From: Prevotella sp.
Lineage (GTDB): Bacteria; Bacteroidota; Bacteroidia; Bacteroidales; Bacteroidaceae
Reading direction: 5' to 3'
NCBI GenBank assembly: GCA_017650905.1
Contig: JAGCDZ010000010.1
Location: 1-64,000, forward strand
Length of the DNA: 64,000 nt
The position numbers were made by a program, and so were the translations under genes. Position 1 is the first letter of the stretch, and each line of letters opens with the position of its first letter. The notes under the pieces were generated by a model that saw only the letters and a list, made by a program, of their open reading frames with translations, was not told the origin of the DNA and searched no databases. This document shows, in pieces, positions 35,274 to 42,915 of the stretch.

Positions 35274-36215
35274 TTATTCTTTTATTCGAGAACTTTTCCA
35301 ACCTTTAGCGCGATGCCGCAACTCGTCCAGAATTGTTCGCAATGGTAATGACTGTTTATCAATAAGCTGGGATTTATATCTATTTTGTATCTCTTCAATA
35401 GTAAGAGAATGTTTTAAATCAATAAAATACGGAATATGTATTTTCCGTTCTCCTTCAGGTGGCAATTGCATATAGTCACCGTAAAGGTATGAAAGGTACT
35501 GATGATAGCCGTTGGGTATACTAATGACTGTGTCTTCAAAAGGAACTTGAAGAGTACTATCAAACCAACTTTTTGAAAACACTTCGTTTACTATAGCTCC
35601 ACTATAATCTACCAAAGAGTTGCCTTGTCCTGCCCGAAAAAGATCTTCTGCTATTTTTATCTGCCTGATATATCTATTTCTGAAAGGAGCGTATCTTGTT
35701 TTTTTTATAGTCTTAATGGCAGCCCGCAGAATCTTTCCACAGAATAAATCATAGCCTATCTCTTTCCACGAAGCATAGGCAATAGCTTTACGATATTTCC
35801 ATGTCGCATAATGGTATGCTTCCAGGGCGGCATTGTCCTTACTACCGTTGCACTCATCTAAAGGGAAAATATCTAACCATGGTCCATAAACGAAAGGGAA
35901 ATGAGCAAATTCCCATATCGTGCCCTCTGTTGTATAATATTTAGCATAAGGATAAGGGCTGTATCCGTCCAGATAGGTTGCTATCTTATAAGGCTTGTCC
36001 ACCGTTTTCCTAAGAGTTATAAAACGGTCATAATCCTTTCTTTTCATAAAGACATCCATGTCATCATCCCATGGTATAAAGCCCTTGTGCCTTATCGCTC
36101 CAATCATGGTGCCATAAGCAGCATAATATTGGATACCATTATTCGAACAAAAGTCTGCAAAATGCTTGAAAACCTTAAGCAAAATTGACTGATATTCAGA
36201 AAGATTCTGGTTCAT
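35274..36215 (-). CDS. LicD-family phosphotransferase
   Basis: A 313-residue LicD/fukutin-type enzyme. The signature YGTMIGAIRHKGFIPWDDD, then MDVFM, lies near residues 34-56, with the nucleotidyltransferase-type metal Asp cluster. These enzymes transfer phosphocholine, phosphoribitol or similar groups from a CDP donor onto glycans. The cytidylyltransferase gene starts three bases downstream, so the two probably make and use the same CDP donor. Confidence 0.9.
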   Translation of the reverse strand: MNQNLSEYQSILLKVFKHFADFCSNNGIQYYAAYGTMIGAIRHKGFIPWDDDMDVFMKRKDYDRFITLRKTVDKPYKIATYLDGYSPYPYAKYYTTEGTIWEFAHFPFVYGPWLDIFPLDECNGSKDNAALEAYHYATWKYRKAIAYASWKEIGYDLFCGKILRAAIKTIKKTRYAPFRNRYIRQIKIAEDLFRAGQGNSLVDYSGAIVNEVFSKSWFDSTLQVPFEDTVISIPNGYHQYLSYLYGDYMQLPPEGERKIHIPYFIDLKHSLTIEEIQNRYKSQLIDKQSLPLRTILDELRHRAKGWKSSRIKE

Positions 36216-36219
36216 ATAT

Positions 36220-37224
36220 TCAAAGATTATGTGTCATTTTCAATAACCACTGTGTAAGTCGGGGTTTATTTATGAGGAAAACAATAGTAACCCTTTCCAT
36301 CAGGTTGATATGTCTATTAAGCAAGTATTGTTTTTTTGTTTGTTCTTCGATTTTTTTACAACGAATATATACCTCATCATACATAGGTGTTAGATAGCAT
36401 CGTCCCTTCATAAGTGTCATTCGTCTATACAAATATTTCAAGCTGAAGCACTGATAAAGCGGTTTTGTAATAGATATTTCAGAATAATTAGCAAATAGCA
36501 TTTCAATTCGATACATCATACCTTCTTTCAGAGCTTTAGAATCATTCGATAAAGAGGTATATCTATATGTATAGAAATATAGAGGATGATTAGTGTAAGC
36601 AACATTCCTTGCAAACGGGAACACACGAAGATTAAAATCCCAATCCTCACAATAACAAAAATCTCGGAATAGAACATTCTCAATCAAACTTCTACGATAT
36701 AACTTATTCCAAACCACCTTAAATAGAGAAGCATCACGCGACGCAATACGTAAAGTTCTTTGCATGTATGTATAAGGCATTATTATTTCATATTTGCTTT
36801 TATTAACAAAGCGCCTATTGTCATCTAAAATGGGGCCATCATTGTGAGCAATTGCGTTAAAATTGCATATTGATATGTCCGTAGAATATGACTTTTTAAA
36901 AGGTTCATACAAGACTTTTATAAAATTTGTCGATAGGAAATCATCACTATCAACAAATGTTAAGAAGTCACCGTTAGCACATTTTATTCCAGAATTTCTT
37001 GCAGCCGATAAACCTTGATTTTTCTGATGAATAACTTTAATACGGTTATCTTTCTCAGAGAATATGTCGCAGATTCGTCCACTACCATCCGTAGACCCGT
37101 CATCCACCAGGATAATTTCCAAATTCCGGTATGTTTGAGCCATAATAGACTTTATACATCGTGGCAAACATGCCTCAACGTTATAGATTGGTACGATGAC
37201 ACTAATAAGTTCTTTCTGTTTCAC
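36220..37224 (-). CDS. Glycosyltransferase family 2
   Basis: A 334-residue GT-A transferase: VIVPIYNVEACLPRCIKSIM, VDDGSTDGSGRICD and the metal-binding DSDD near residue 91. The second half is helical and basic, and ends in KPRLTQWLLKMTHNL, like the GT2 at 32514 (LTRWLMKVTKNF), so the two are recent relatives. It starts 12 bases after the upstream GT2 stop. Donor unknown. Confidence 0.9.
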   Translation of the reverse strand: MKQKELISVIVPIYNVEACLPRCIKSIMAQTYRNLEIILVDDGSTDGSGRICDIFSEKDNRIKVIHQKNQGLSAARNSGIKCANGDFLTFVDSDDFLSTNFIKVLYEPFKKSYSTDISICNFNAIAHNDGPILDDNRRFVNKSKYEIIMPYTYMQRTLRIASRDASLFKVVWNKLYRRSLIENVLFRDFCYCEDWDFNLRVFPFARNVAYTNHPLYFYTYRYTSLSNDSKALKEGMMYRIEMLFANYSEISITKPLYQCFSLKYLYRRMTLMKGRCYLTPMYDEVYIRCKKIEEQTKKQYLLNRHINLMERVTIVFLINKPRLTQWLLKMTHNL

Positions 37225-37236
37225 GTTTTCATTTTT

Positions 37237-38268
37237 TCATCGGTTGATGATTCTGTTGATGACTTGGAACATCAGGAAAATAGACCAAGTCTTGCGGTGG
37301 CGTGCGGCGATATAAAAGGTACGCCAGTGTAAAGGCATCTCCTTGGTATCGAGTTTTTTGATAGCAGCCGAATACCAATCTGATTGTATGATGGTATTTA
37401 GCATCTGGTACTTCCACTGGAACGATTCTCTGCAAAACGTAATGTTCAGGCCGAGTCCTAAAAGACAGAGGGCTTTTCTGCGGGAAAGAGCCTCCGTCAA
37501 CTCGGGGCGATTTAAAGGAGTAATAACATTTTCGATCCTTTCAAACATCCGTAACCACTTTTTATCAAGATCCTCCTTGTAGAGAGAAGTAAGGGTTGAA
37601 AGCGTTGATTTACGGTAATGGTAGAGACATTCTGGTAGATAAAATGCGCGATGAACATATTTGTGGTACTCAACATTGAAAAGAAGATCTTCTGTTCCGA
37701 TCTCATTAGTTGAAACAAAAGTCAAATGATGATCTCTGATAGTCTCTGTACGGTAAATCTTACCCCATGGTGTTGAAAGACTATCTATATTATCAGGATG
37801 CCTTAGTTCCTTACCATTAGGAGCTATCAGCCGCTCGTATAAAAGATGAATGTTTGTCTCATTGAATTTGATTTCCTCATTTCCCAAAAATTGCTTAGGA
37901 GCCGAAGAACTCTTAAACTCTCGGACATACGAGAAAAGCACCAACTCTGTATCCTGTGATACGTCTAAGACCTTTTGACAGCAATTCGTTTCTATCCAGT
38001 CATCACTATCAACAAACATAATCCAGTCACCTTTTGCTACTTGCAAACCTATATTGCGAGCACATGAGACTCCCTGATTGTCTTGCGTAATAATCCTTAT
38101 TCTCTCGTCTTTTGCTGCATATTGTTCCAATATGGCCAACGACTCGTCCGTGCTGCCATCGTTCACGCAGATAATCTCAATATCCCGATATGTCTGGTTC
38201 ACGAGTGAATCTATACACTGCGGGAGAAACTTCTCCACATTATATACAGGTACAATTATACTAATCAT
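37237..38268 (-). CDS. Glycosyltransferase family 2
   Basis: A 343-residue CPS-type GT2: MISIIVPVYNVEKFLPQCID, VNDGSTDESL, DSDD near residue 91 and the family's central conserved STPWGKIYRTE segment. It acts in the cytoplasm on lipid-linked intermediates. The ATG lies nine bases past the hexamer array at 38277-38312, so the array occupies its upstream region. Confidence 0.9.
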   Translation of the reverse strand: MISIIVPVYNVEKFLPQCIDSLVNQTYRDIEIICVNDGSTDESLAILEQYAAKDERIRIITQDNQGVSCARNIGLQVAKGDWIMFVDSDDWIETNCCQKVLDVSQDTELVLFSYVREFKSSSAPKQFLGNEEIKFNETNIHLLYERLIAPNGKELRHPDNIDSLSTPWGKIYRTETIRDHHLTFVSTNEIGTEDLLFNVEYHKYVHRAFYLPECLYHYRKSTLSTLTSLYKEDLDKKWLRMFERIENVITPLNRPELTEALSRRKALCLLGLGLNITFCRESFQWKYQMLNTIIQSDWYSAAIKKLDTKEMPLHWRTFYIAARHRKTWSIFLMFQVINRIINR

Positions 38269-38276
38269 ACTAAAAC

Positions 38277-38312
38277 GTGAACGTCAACGTCAACGATAAC
38301 GGGGACGAGAAC
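38277..38312 (-). repeat. Hexamer repeat, six units
   Basis: GTGAAC, GTCAAC, GTCAAC, GATAAC, GGGGAC, GAGAAC in register between the truncated AAA gene (ends 38332) and the GT2 start at 38268. Confidence 0.8.
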
Positions 38313-38331
38313 TTAGGCTATCAACCAATCG

Positions 38332-39471
38332 TCAATGAGTTTTGTTTCTGTTGAGAAAGGGCAGGAGGTATTTGATAAACCCCTGTTCCACCTCGCGGTT
38401 CGGGAATCCCAAAATGTATGAGTCAAACTCACGGTCGTAACTCTTCAGCGTCAGATAACCACTCTGGTATAGCAGTGGCAGCGGGTTCTCATCCATAATA
38501 TCGATACTATTGAGCGTTTCGGTGGTCAGTTCATCTGAAGTCATATTCTCCAACGGGTAACAAGTCTTCTTCAGTTGATAGACCAGGAATGACGGTGTGC
38601 CCGTCTCAAACCAGTAGTCGCGGAACTGGCAACTAGCCAAAGTATTCAATACGCTGAAAGGATTATACATCCCTGGGCTGGGCAGGCAGAAGTGATACCC
38701 GTCGAAGTCGCGCTGAAGTCGGTGGTAACAATCATCCTTCGTCATACCATTGGCTTCAGCCAGAAGACCTACGCCATCATCGAAGTTTTGGCGAAGCTCC
38801 TCCTCACTAATGCCGCAAAGAGTGGCATAGCGGAGATCAAACGATAGGTCAAGGAGATTATTCAGGTCGCTGAACACACTTACCTTACCGAACTTTGTGA
38901 CACCCGTAAAGAACGCGAAACGAATCTTGGCATCCATCGTCTTCACCACGGAATAGAAGGCTTTCAGTTTGCTACGGTAAGCCGCCTGAAGCTGTTCGTT
39001 GCCAATGGCCTGCAACAAAGGTTTGTCATACTCATCAACGAGGATAACCACTCTCTTTCCTGTCTTCTCATTAACGTTATTGATAACATGAATGAACCGC
39101 TCCTCAGGTGACCTGTCTTTATACTCATCACCATATTGTTTCTCCCAGCCCTCCAAATGACGATTCAGTTCGGCTTCAAGCGATGACTCATCCTTATATT
39201 CCCGAGCATTCAAGTCTAAATGCAGGATGGGGTATGGTGTCCAGTCCTTTTCCAAATGACTCACAGCAAGTCCTTCGAACAGTTCCTCGCTACCCTCAAA
39301 ATAGGCTTCTAAGGTTGAAAGGAACAACGACTTGCCGAAACGACGTGGACGAGAGAGAAAATAGTACTTCCCTTCAGACACCATCTTGTACATCAGAGCC
39401 GTCTTATCAACGTAGGCATAACCGCCATTACGGACCTCACCGAAATTCTGTATTCCTATTGGGTATTTCAT
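38332..39471 (-). CDS. AAA-ATPase-like (PF09820) protein, C-terminally truncated
   Basis: A 379-residue protein with the N-terminal signature of this family: KYPIGIQNFGEVRNGGYAYV, then VDKT, and Walker A-like FLSRPRRFGKSLFLS, Walker B VVILVDEYDKPLL and FTGVTKFGKVS. Full-length relatives run to about 510-520 residues and end with a PD-(D/E)XK nuclease domain. Here the frame stops right after EVEQGFIKYLLPF, the point where that domain begins. The lost end lies 20 bases from a hexamer array. The ATG at 39495 overlaps the promoter, so the ATG at 39471 (MKYPIG) was chosen. Confidence 0.85.
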   Translation of the reverse strand: MKYPIGIQNFGEVRNGGYAYVDKTALMYKMVSEGKYYFLSRPRRFGKSLFLSTLEAYFEGSEELFEGLAVSHLEKDWTPYPILHLDLNAREYKDESSLEAELNRHLEGWEKQYGDEYKDRSPEERFIHVINNVNEKTGKRVVILVDEYDKPLLQAIGNEQLQAAYRSKLKAFYSVVKTMDAKIRFAFFTGVTKFGKVSVFSDLNNLLDLSFDLRYATLCGISEEELRQNFDDGVGLLAEANGMTKDDCYHRLQRDFDGYHFCLPSPGMYNPFSVLNTLASCQFRDYWFETGTPSFLVYQLKKTCYPLENMTSDELTTETLNSIDIMDENPLPLLYQSGYLTLKSYDREFDSYILGFPNREVEQGFIKYLLPFLNRNKTH

Positions 39472-39492
39472 TGAAATAGTCTTTATCTGCTG

Positions 39493-39524
39493 CAAAAATA
39501 CGAAAAAGAAGTAAATCTTCCAAA
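39493..39524 (-). promoter_or_regulatory. Promoter of the truncated AAA gene
   Basis: Minus-strand TTTG (39521-39524), 20-base spacer, TATTTTTG (39493-39500), 22 bases before the chosen start. A consensus promoter inside the polysaccharide operon. Confidence 0.75.
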
Positions 39525-39528
39525 CATA

Positions 39529-40482
39529 TCAACTGATTTTTCTGGTTTTATAGCGTATAAAAGCATACCAGAGGATGCCAAAGGGTATGGCAGAGATGAC
39601 GAGCCTGGGGCGGGGAGACTCCTGTATAAACCTACAGTTACGCAGCATGATGCTGCTCGATACGTAATGGATAGCCTCGATGAAGCGCCGTTTGGCTGTC
39701 GGAGCCAAAACCATCGACTGCTTGCGGATGAAAGCAAAGCCCTGCGGGTTACGGATATACTGTCGGTACATGTTCATCGTTGAGCCGTCAGGCTGGTAAT
39801 TGACACAGCAGACAGGCTCGTTTAGCGTCAGCAATTCATAGTCCTGATCAATCAGTTCATATTTGTATGCTAATGAAACGTATTTTTCCCCTTTGAACAG
39901 CGGATACTCAGGATAGCTATTTATCACCTCCGTGCGATAGATTAGTTTCTTATCACCTCGTCCGCCGTGGTTATAAAACCCACTCAAGGTCGTTCGTTCC
40001 ACCCCTTCCGGCAATCTCGTTCCAATCAGGTTTCCGCTAAAATCCACATCCAAAGCAATAATCCCCGCAACCTTCTTCCCGTCCCCGTTCCCGTTAATAT
40101 CCCCGTCCCAGTTGACGTTGACGTTAGCGTTGACGTTAACCTTCCCGTTAACTTTCCCGTTCCAAAACCCTACTATCTTTTCCACCGCATCATCAGGCAT
40201 ATAATCATCCGAATCAATGCATGTGTTCAGTTCTGTTTCTATCAATCGATAAGCCGCGTTATGCGCACCATGCATCCCTTGATTCTCCTGATAGAAATAG
40301 GTGATGGGTATTTTATCTTCTTTCTGCCACCCTTCCACCAACTCTCTTGTGTTATCCGTCGAACCATCATCAATCACCAACCAACAGAAATCCCTGCACG
40401 TCTGCCGGCATAGAGACTCATAGCAAAGGTGCAATGAGTAAGCTCGGTTGTAGGTTGGTGTAAATATGGTTAATGTAGGCAT
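39529..40482 (-). CDS. Glycosyltransferase family 2 with in-frame hexamer insertion
   Basis: A 317-residue GT2: TIFTPTYNRAYSLHLCYESL, VIDDGSTDNTREL and the metal-binding DSDD near residue 91. Residues about 107-134 are encoded by a 14-unit hexamer array and read as alternating Asn (GKVNGKVNVNANVNVN, then DGDINGNGDGKK). The normal family sequence resumes with VAGIIALDVDFSGNLIGTRL. The insertion falls in a surface loop, so the enzyme may still work. The first 61 bases or so are duplicated at 41797-41857, on the other side of an ATPase gene. Confidence 0.88.
   Translation of the reverse strand: MPTLTIFTPTYNRAYSLHLCYESLCRQTCRDFCWLVIDDGSTDNTRELVEGWQKEDKIPITYFYQENQGMHGAHNAAYRLIETELNTCIDSDDYMPDDAVEKIVGFWNGKVNGKVNVNANVNVNWDGDINGNGDGKKVAGIIALDVDFSGNLIGTRLPEGVERTTLSGFYNHGGRGDKKLIYRTEVINSYPEYPLFKGEKYVSLAYKYELIDQDYELLTLNEPVCCVNYQPDGSTMNMYRQYIRNPQGFAFIRKQSMVLAPTAKRRFIEAIHYVSSSIMLRNCRFIQESPRPRLVISAIPFGILWYAFIRYKTRKIS
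40081..40164 (-). repeat. Hexamer repeat inside a GT2 gene, 14 units
   Basis: From 40081: GTCCCC, GTTCCC, GTTAAT, ATCCCC, GTCCCA, GTTGAC, GTTGAC, GTTAGC, GTTGAC, GTTAAC, CTTCCC, GTTAAC, TTTCCC, GTTCCA. In frame with the gene, it encodes two residues per unit. Confidence 0.85.
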
Positions 40483-40490
40483 CTGTTAAT
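40430..40490 (-). repeat. 61-bp direct repeat, copy A
   Basis: Matches 41797-41857 at 58 of 61 positions. This copy covers the first codons of the intact GT2 gene and the stop codon of the DUF4143 ATPase gene. The two copies bracket the ATPase module precisely. Confidence 0.85.
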
Positions 40491-41658
40491 AATTGAGTCC
40501 AAAGGCCCAAAGGGGAATGACATTGCCATAGCCGTACTCTATATCATCCCTCACGACATAAGCATCCGTTACACCTTCAATTTGCTTTTTCCCTTTCTTC
40601 CTTCCCCCCACCTCAAAAATGTGCCCGTCGATGGTGAAGTCGGTCGTTTCCGAGGCTATGACGCTTTGGTTTACACGCATCTGATTGAAGAAGAACGTCT
40701 CGCGCACATTGCCGATGTCAGTAATATCTCCAGTAAGTACGTAAGCCAGGTTGGTATTGTCAAGATACACTTTGTTCACCTTGCCAAGGCTTCGTATACC
40801 TCCTGTGGCATCACGCAGTTGTCCAATCAGCCCAGCCTCTTCCATCAATAGCAGGTAGTCGGCCACATTGTTTCGGCTCACACCAAGCACCTGTCCTATG
40901 GTGGTCATGTTTGGCTTGAAGGGCACACTCTCTGCGATGACCGCCAGCAGGCGTCTTAGTTTTCGCGCTATGGTGGCGTTGAGCGATGCATACTGCGGGA
41001 TATCCACTTCAAGCGTCTTGTTGATGATGCTTAACAGCCTCTCGCCGTAGTCGGCCTCACCAGCAAAAGGGTAATAGCCCTTGAGCATATAATCACGGAA
41101 AGAGGACAGCGGACGGAAACCATTGGGCAGATGTATGCGCTGCTGTAAAATGTCGTCAAGTGAGTAAACAGGGATGGTTATATTGTGAAACAGTTGCAGA
41201 TATTCGCGCCAAGACAGGCCCTGAATATGGTTGATGATAGCACGACGGGAAAGGTCGCTTGTGGCTCCCTTGGTGATATCGAGTACAGAAGAGCCCGAAA
41301 ACACTACCTGAAGCTCTGCGTGATAGTCGTAGATGAGTTTCAACTCACGCGACCAATCCTCATGCTTGTGAATCTCGTCGATGAATAGATGTCTACCTCC
41401 CATCTTCGAGAACTCATCGGCAAGGTCTATCAGGCGGTGGGTGGTGAAGTAGAAATCGTCGGCAGTGACATACAGCGTTTCTGCGGGGTTGAGATGCTCC
41501 TTAATACGCTGCAGCATCATGGTGGTTTTTCCAACGCCCCTTGGCCCTACTATACCTACCATGCGGTTCGACCAGTTGATACGGTCGAACATATAGCGGT
41601 GAAACACTGTGGGTGTCTCATTGAGCAGTTTCCTGTAATTGTTCGTCAGGTGTTCCAT
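40486..41658 (-). CDS. AAA+ ATPase with DUF4143 C-terminal domain
   Basis: A 390-residue protein: Walker A GPRGVGKTTM near residue 39, Walker B HLFIDEIH near residue 90, sensor VVFSGSS. Then a helical part, a winged helix (TIGQVLGVSRNNVADYLLLM) and the DUF4143 nuclease-like end (DFTIDGHIFEVGGRKKGKKQ). No role in sugar synthesis is expected; function in this widespread family is unclear (selfish or defence-like roles are possible). It lies between two copies of a 61-bp repeat derived from a GT2 gene start, and is preceded by tandem palindromes. Confidence 0.88.
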   Translation of the reverse strand: MEHLTNNYRKLLNETPTVFHRYMFDRINWSNRMVGIVGPRGVGKTTMMLQRIKEHLNPAETLYVTADDFYFTTHRLIDLADEFSKMGGRHLFIDEIHKHEDWSRELKLIYDYHAELQVVFSGSSVLDITKGATSDLSRRAIINHIQGLSWREYLQLFHNITIPVYSLDDILQQRIHLPNGFRPLSSFRDYMLKGYYPFAGEADYGERLLSIINKTLEVDIPQYASLNATIARKLRRLLAVIAESVPFKPNMTTIGQVLGVSRNNVADYLLLMEEAGLIGQLRDATGGIRSLGKVNKVYLDNTNLAYVLTGDITDIGNVRETFFFNQMRVNQSVIASETTDFTIDGHIFEVGGRKKGKKQIEGVTDAYVVRDDIEYGYGNVIPLWAFGLNY

Positions 41659-41686
41659 TCTCCTTACATATTGGTTAATGACGATG

Positions 41687-41694
41687 CAAAATTA
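41687..41694 (-). promoter_or_regulatory. -7 element of the DUF4143 ATPase gene
   Basis: TAATTTTG on the minus strand, 28 bases before the ATG. No consensus -33 at the right distance; the tandem palindromes begin 17 bases upstream. Confidence 0.5.
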
Positions 41695-41711
41695 GTAAAA
41701 TTGCATCAAAC

Positions 41712-41772
41712 GAGTGCAACTTTTTCCAAAAATCGCACTCACAGAGTGCAGTTTTTCTTCAAAAACGCACTT
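41712..41772. promoter_or_regulatory. Tandem 29-bp palindromes upstream of the DUF4143 ATPase
   Basis: Two imperfect inverted repeats, 41712-41740 and 41744-41772, each with GAGTGCA..TTTTT at one end and AAAAA..CGCACT(C/T) at the other. Their starts are 32 bp apart (three helical turns). A third half-site (AGTGCAGT) follows at about 41777. They look like operators for autoregulation of the ATPase. Confidence 0.65.
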
Positions 41773-41796
41773 ATCCAGTGCAGTATAGAGCATAAA

Positions 41797-41857
41797 TGCA
41801 ATGAGTAAGCTCGGTTGTAGGTCGGTGTAAATATGGTTAGTGTAGGCATCTGCTAAT
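41797..41857 (-). pseudogene. 61-bp direct repeat, copy B: GT2 start fragment
   Basis: A second copy of the GT2 gene start (MPTLTIFTPTYNRAYSLHLC, then unrelated sequence). It matches 40430-40490 at 58 of 61 positions. It follows the stop codon of the upstream GT2 (41853) just as the intact gene would have before insertion of the ATPase module. Truncated, so a non-functional fragment. Confidence 0.8.
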
Positions 41858-42905
41858 TAAAATGAACTAAGATACGTCTTGCAATCTTTTTCCATTTCCA
41901 CTCATACACATCCTTTCTCGCCAAGTCATATATCGACTCAACATCTTTATCCATGATTGCGACACTCATTGGCGACATATCGCATTTATCTTGCAGCTTT
42001 AGCCAGTCAAACACATCGTATGTGCTGTCCATCAATTCTTCTGCTATCCATTTTTTGATATTTTCCTTTGTATCAACATTGTGCAATATCATTGATTCCA
42101 CCTGTGCCTTAAAACAATTTCTTAATTCTATAGTAGAATAGAACTTAGCCGCGTTTGAATGCATTTCCTCCGCATAATTTAACTTTATTTGATATAGTCG
42201 TTTTGTACTATTCATATAATTGGGTTTGTACTTACTTGTCATCCCCTGCAACTCGTAATGATATAAAGCATCATTTATCACACAAATGGAATTTAATTTC
42301 GGAAACACCTGCATATTCATATATTGGTCTTGAGCATACTGAAGCCCTCCTGCTTTAAGGTTTATCAAGTGTTCCCTTCTATATAGTTTAGACCATGCAC
42401 TTACGTTAAAAGACCCATATCCGAAAAAAGACATATAAACTTTACTCATTATATCTTCCTTCTTAAGTACAACAACACTTTGACGATTATTACTACGAGG
42501 ATAATGTATTTTCAGGAATTTTCCTATGGAAATGAATGTTCGACACTTACATTGAACCATATCTGCATCCTTCTGTTTTAATATATTTAACATTTTTTCT
42601 ATAGCATTCAACTCTATATAATCATCAGCATCTATAAAAGTGATAAAACTTCCATGCGAACAATTTACACCATCCAGTCGAGCCTGTTCCAACATTTCGT
42701 TCTTCTTTTTGTGAACAACAATCTTATTTCCCACATTTTCCAATATACTATCTATCTGAGATGACGTCCCATCAGTTGAACAATCATCAATCACAATAAT
42801 TTCTATCCTATCATACGTTTGGTTTAAAACAGACAACAGACATCTTTTTATCGTTCTGCTTGCATTATATGCAGGGATAATTACACTTACCAATTCTCTT
42901 TTCAT
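41853..42905 (-). CDS. Glycosyltransferase family 2
   Basis: A 350-residue GT-A transferase: VSVIIPAYNASRTIKRCLLS, VIDDCSTDGTSSQID and metal-binding DADD near residue 91. A helical C-terminal half carries SAWSKLYRRE, typical of the CPS group. Donor unknown. Its stop codon lies at the edge of the 61-bp repeat copy B. Confidence 0.9.
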   Translation of the reverse strand: MKRELVSVIIPAYNASRTIKRCLLSVLNQTYDRIEIIVIDDCSTDGTSSQIDSILENVGNKIVVHKKKNEMLEQARLDGVNCSHGSFITFIDADDYIELNAIEKMLNILKQKDADMVQCKCRTFISIGKFLKIHYPRSNNRQSVVVLKKEDIMSKVYMSFFGYGSFNVSAWSKLYRREHLINLKAGGLQYAQDQYMNMQVFPKLNSICVINDALYHYELQGMTSKYKPNYMNSTKRLYQIKLNYAEEMHSNAAKFYSTIELRNCFKAQVESMILHNVDTKENIKKWIAEELMDSTYDVFDWLKLQDKCDMSPMSVAIMDKDVESIYDLARKDVYEWKWKKIARRILVHFN

Positions 42906-42915
42906 TTCTATCTCT

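Noticed and set aside
37225..37236. Further hexamer array between two GT2 genes
   Set aside because: GTTTCAC/GTTTTC resembles the unit by chance; there is no run of units in register.
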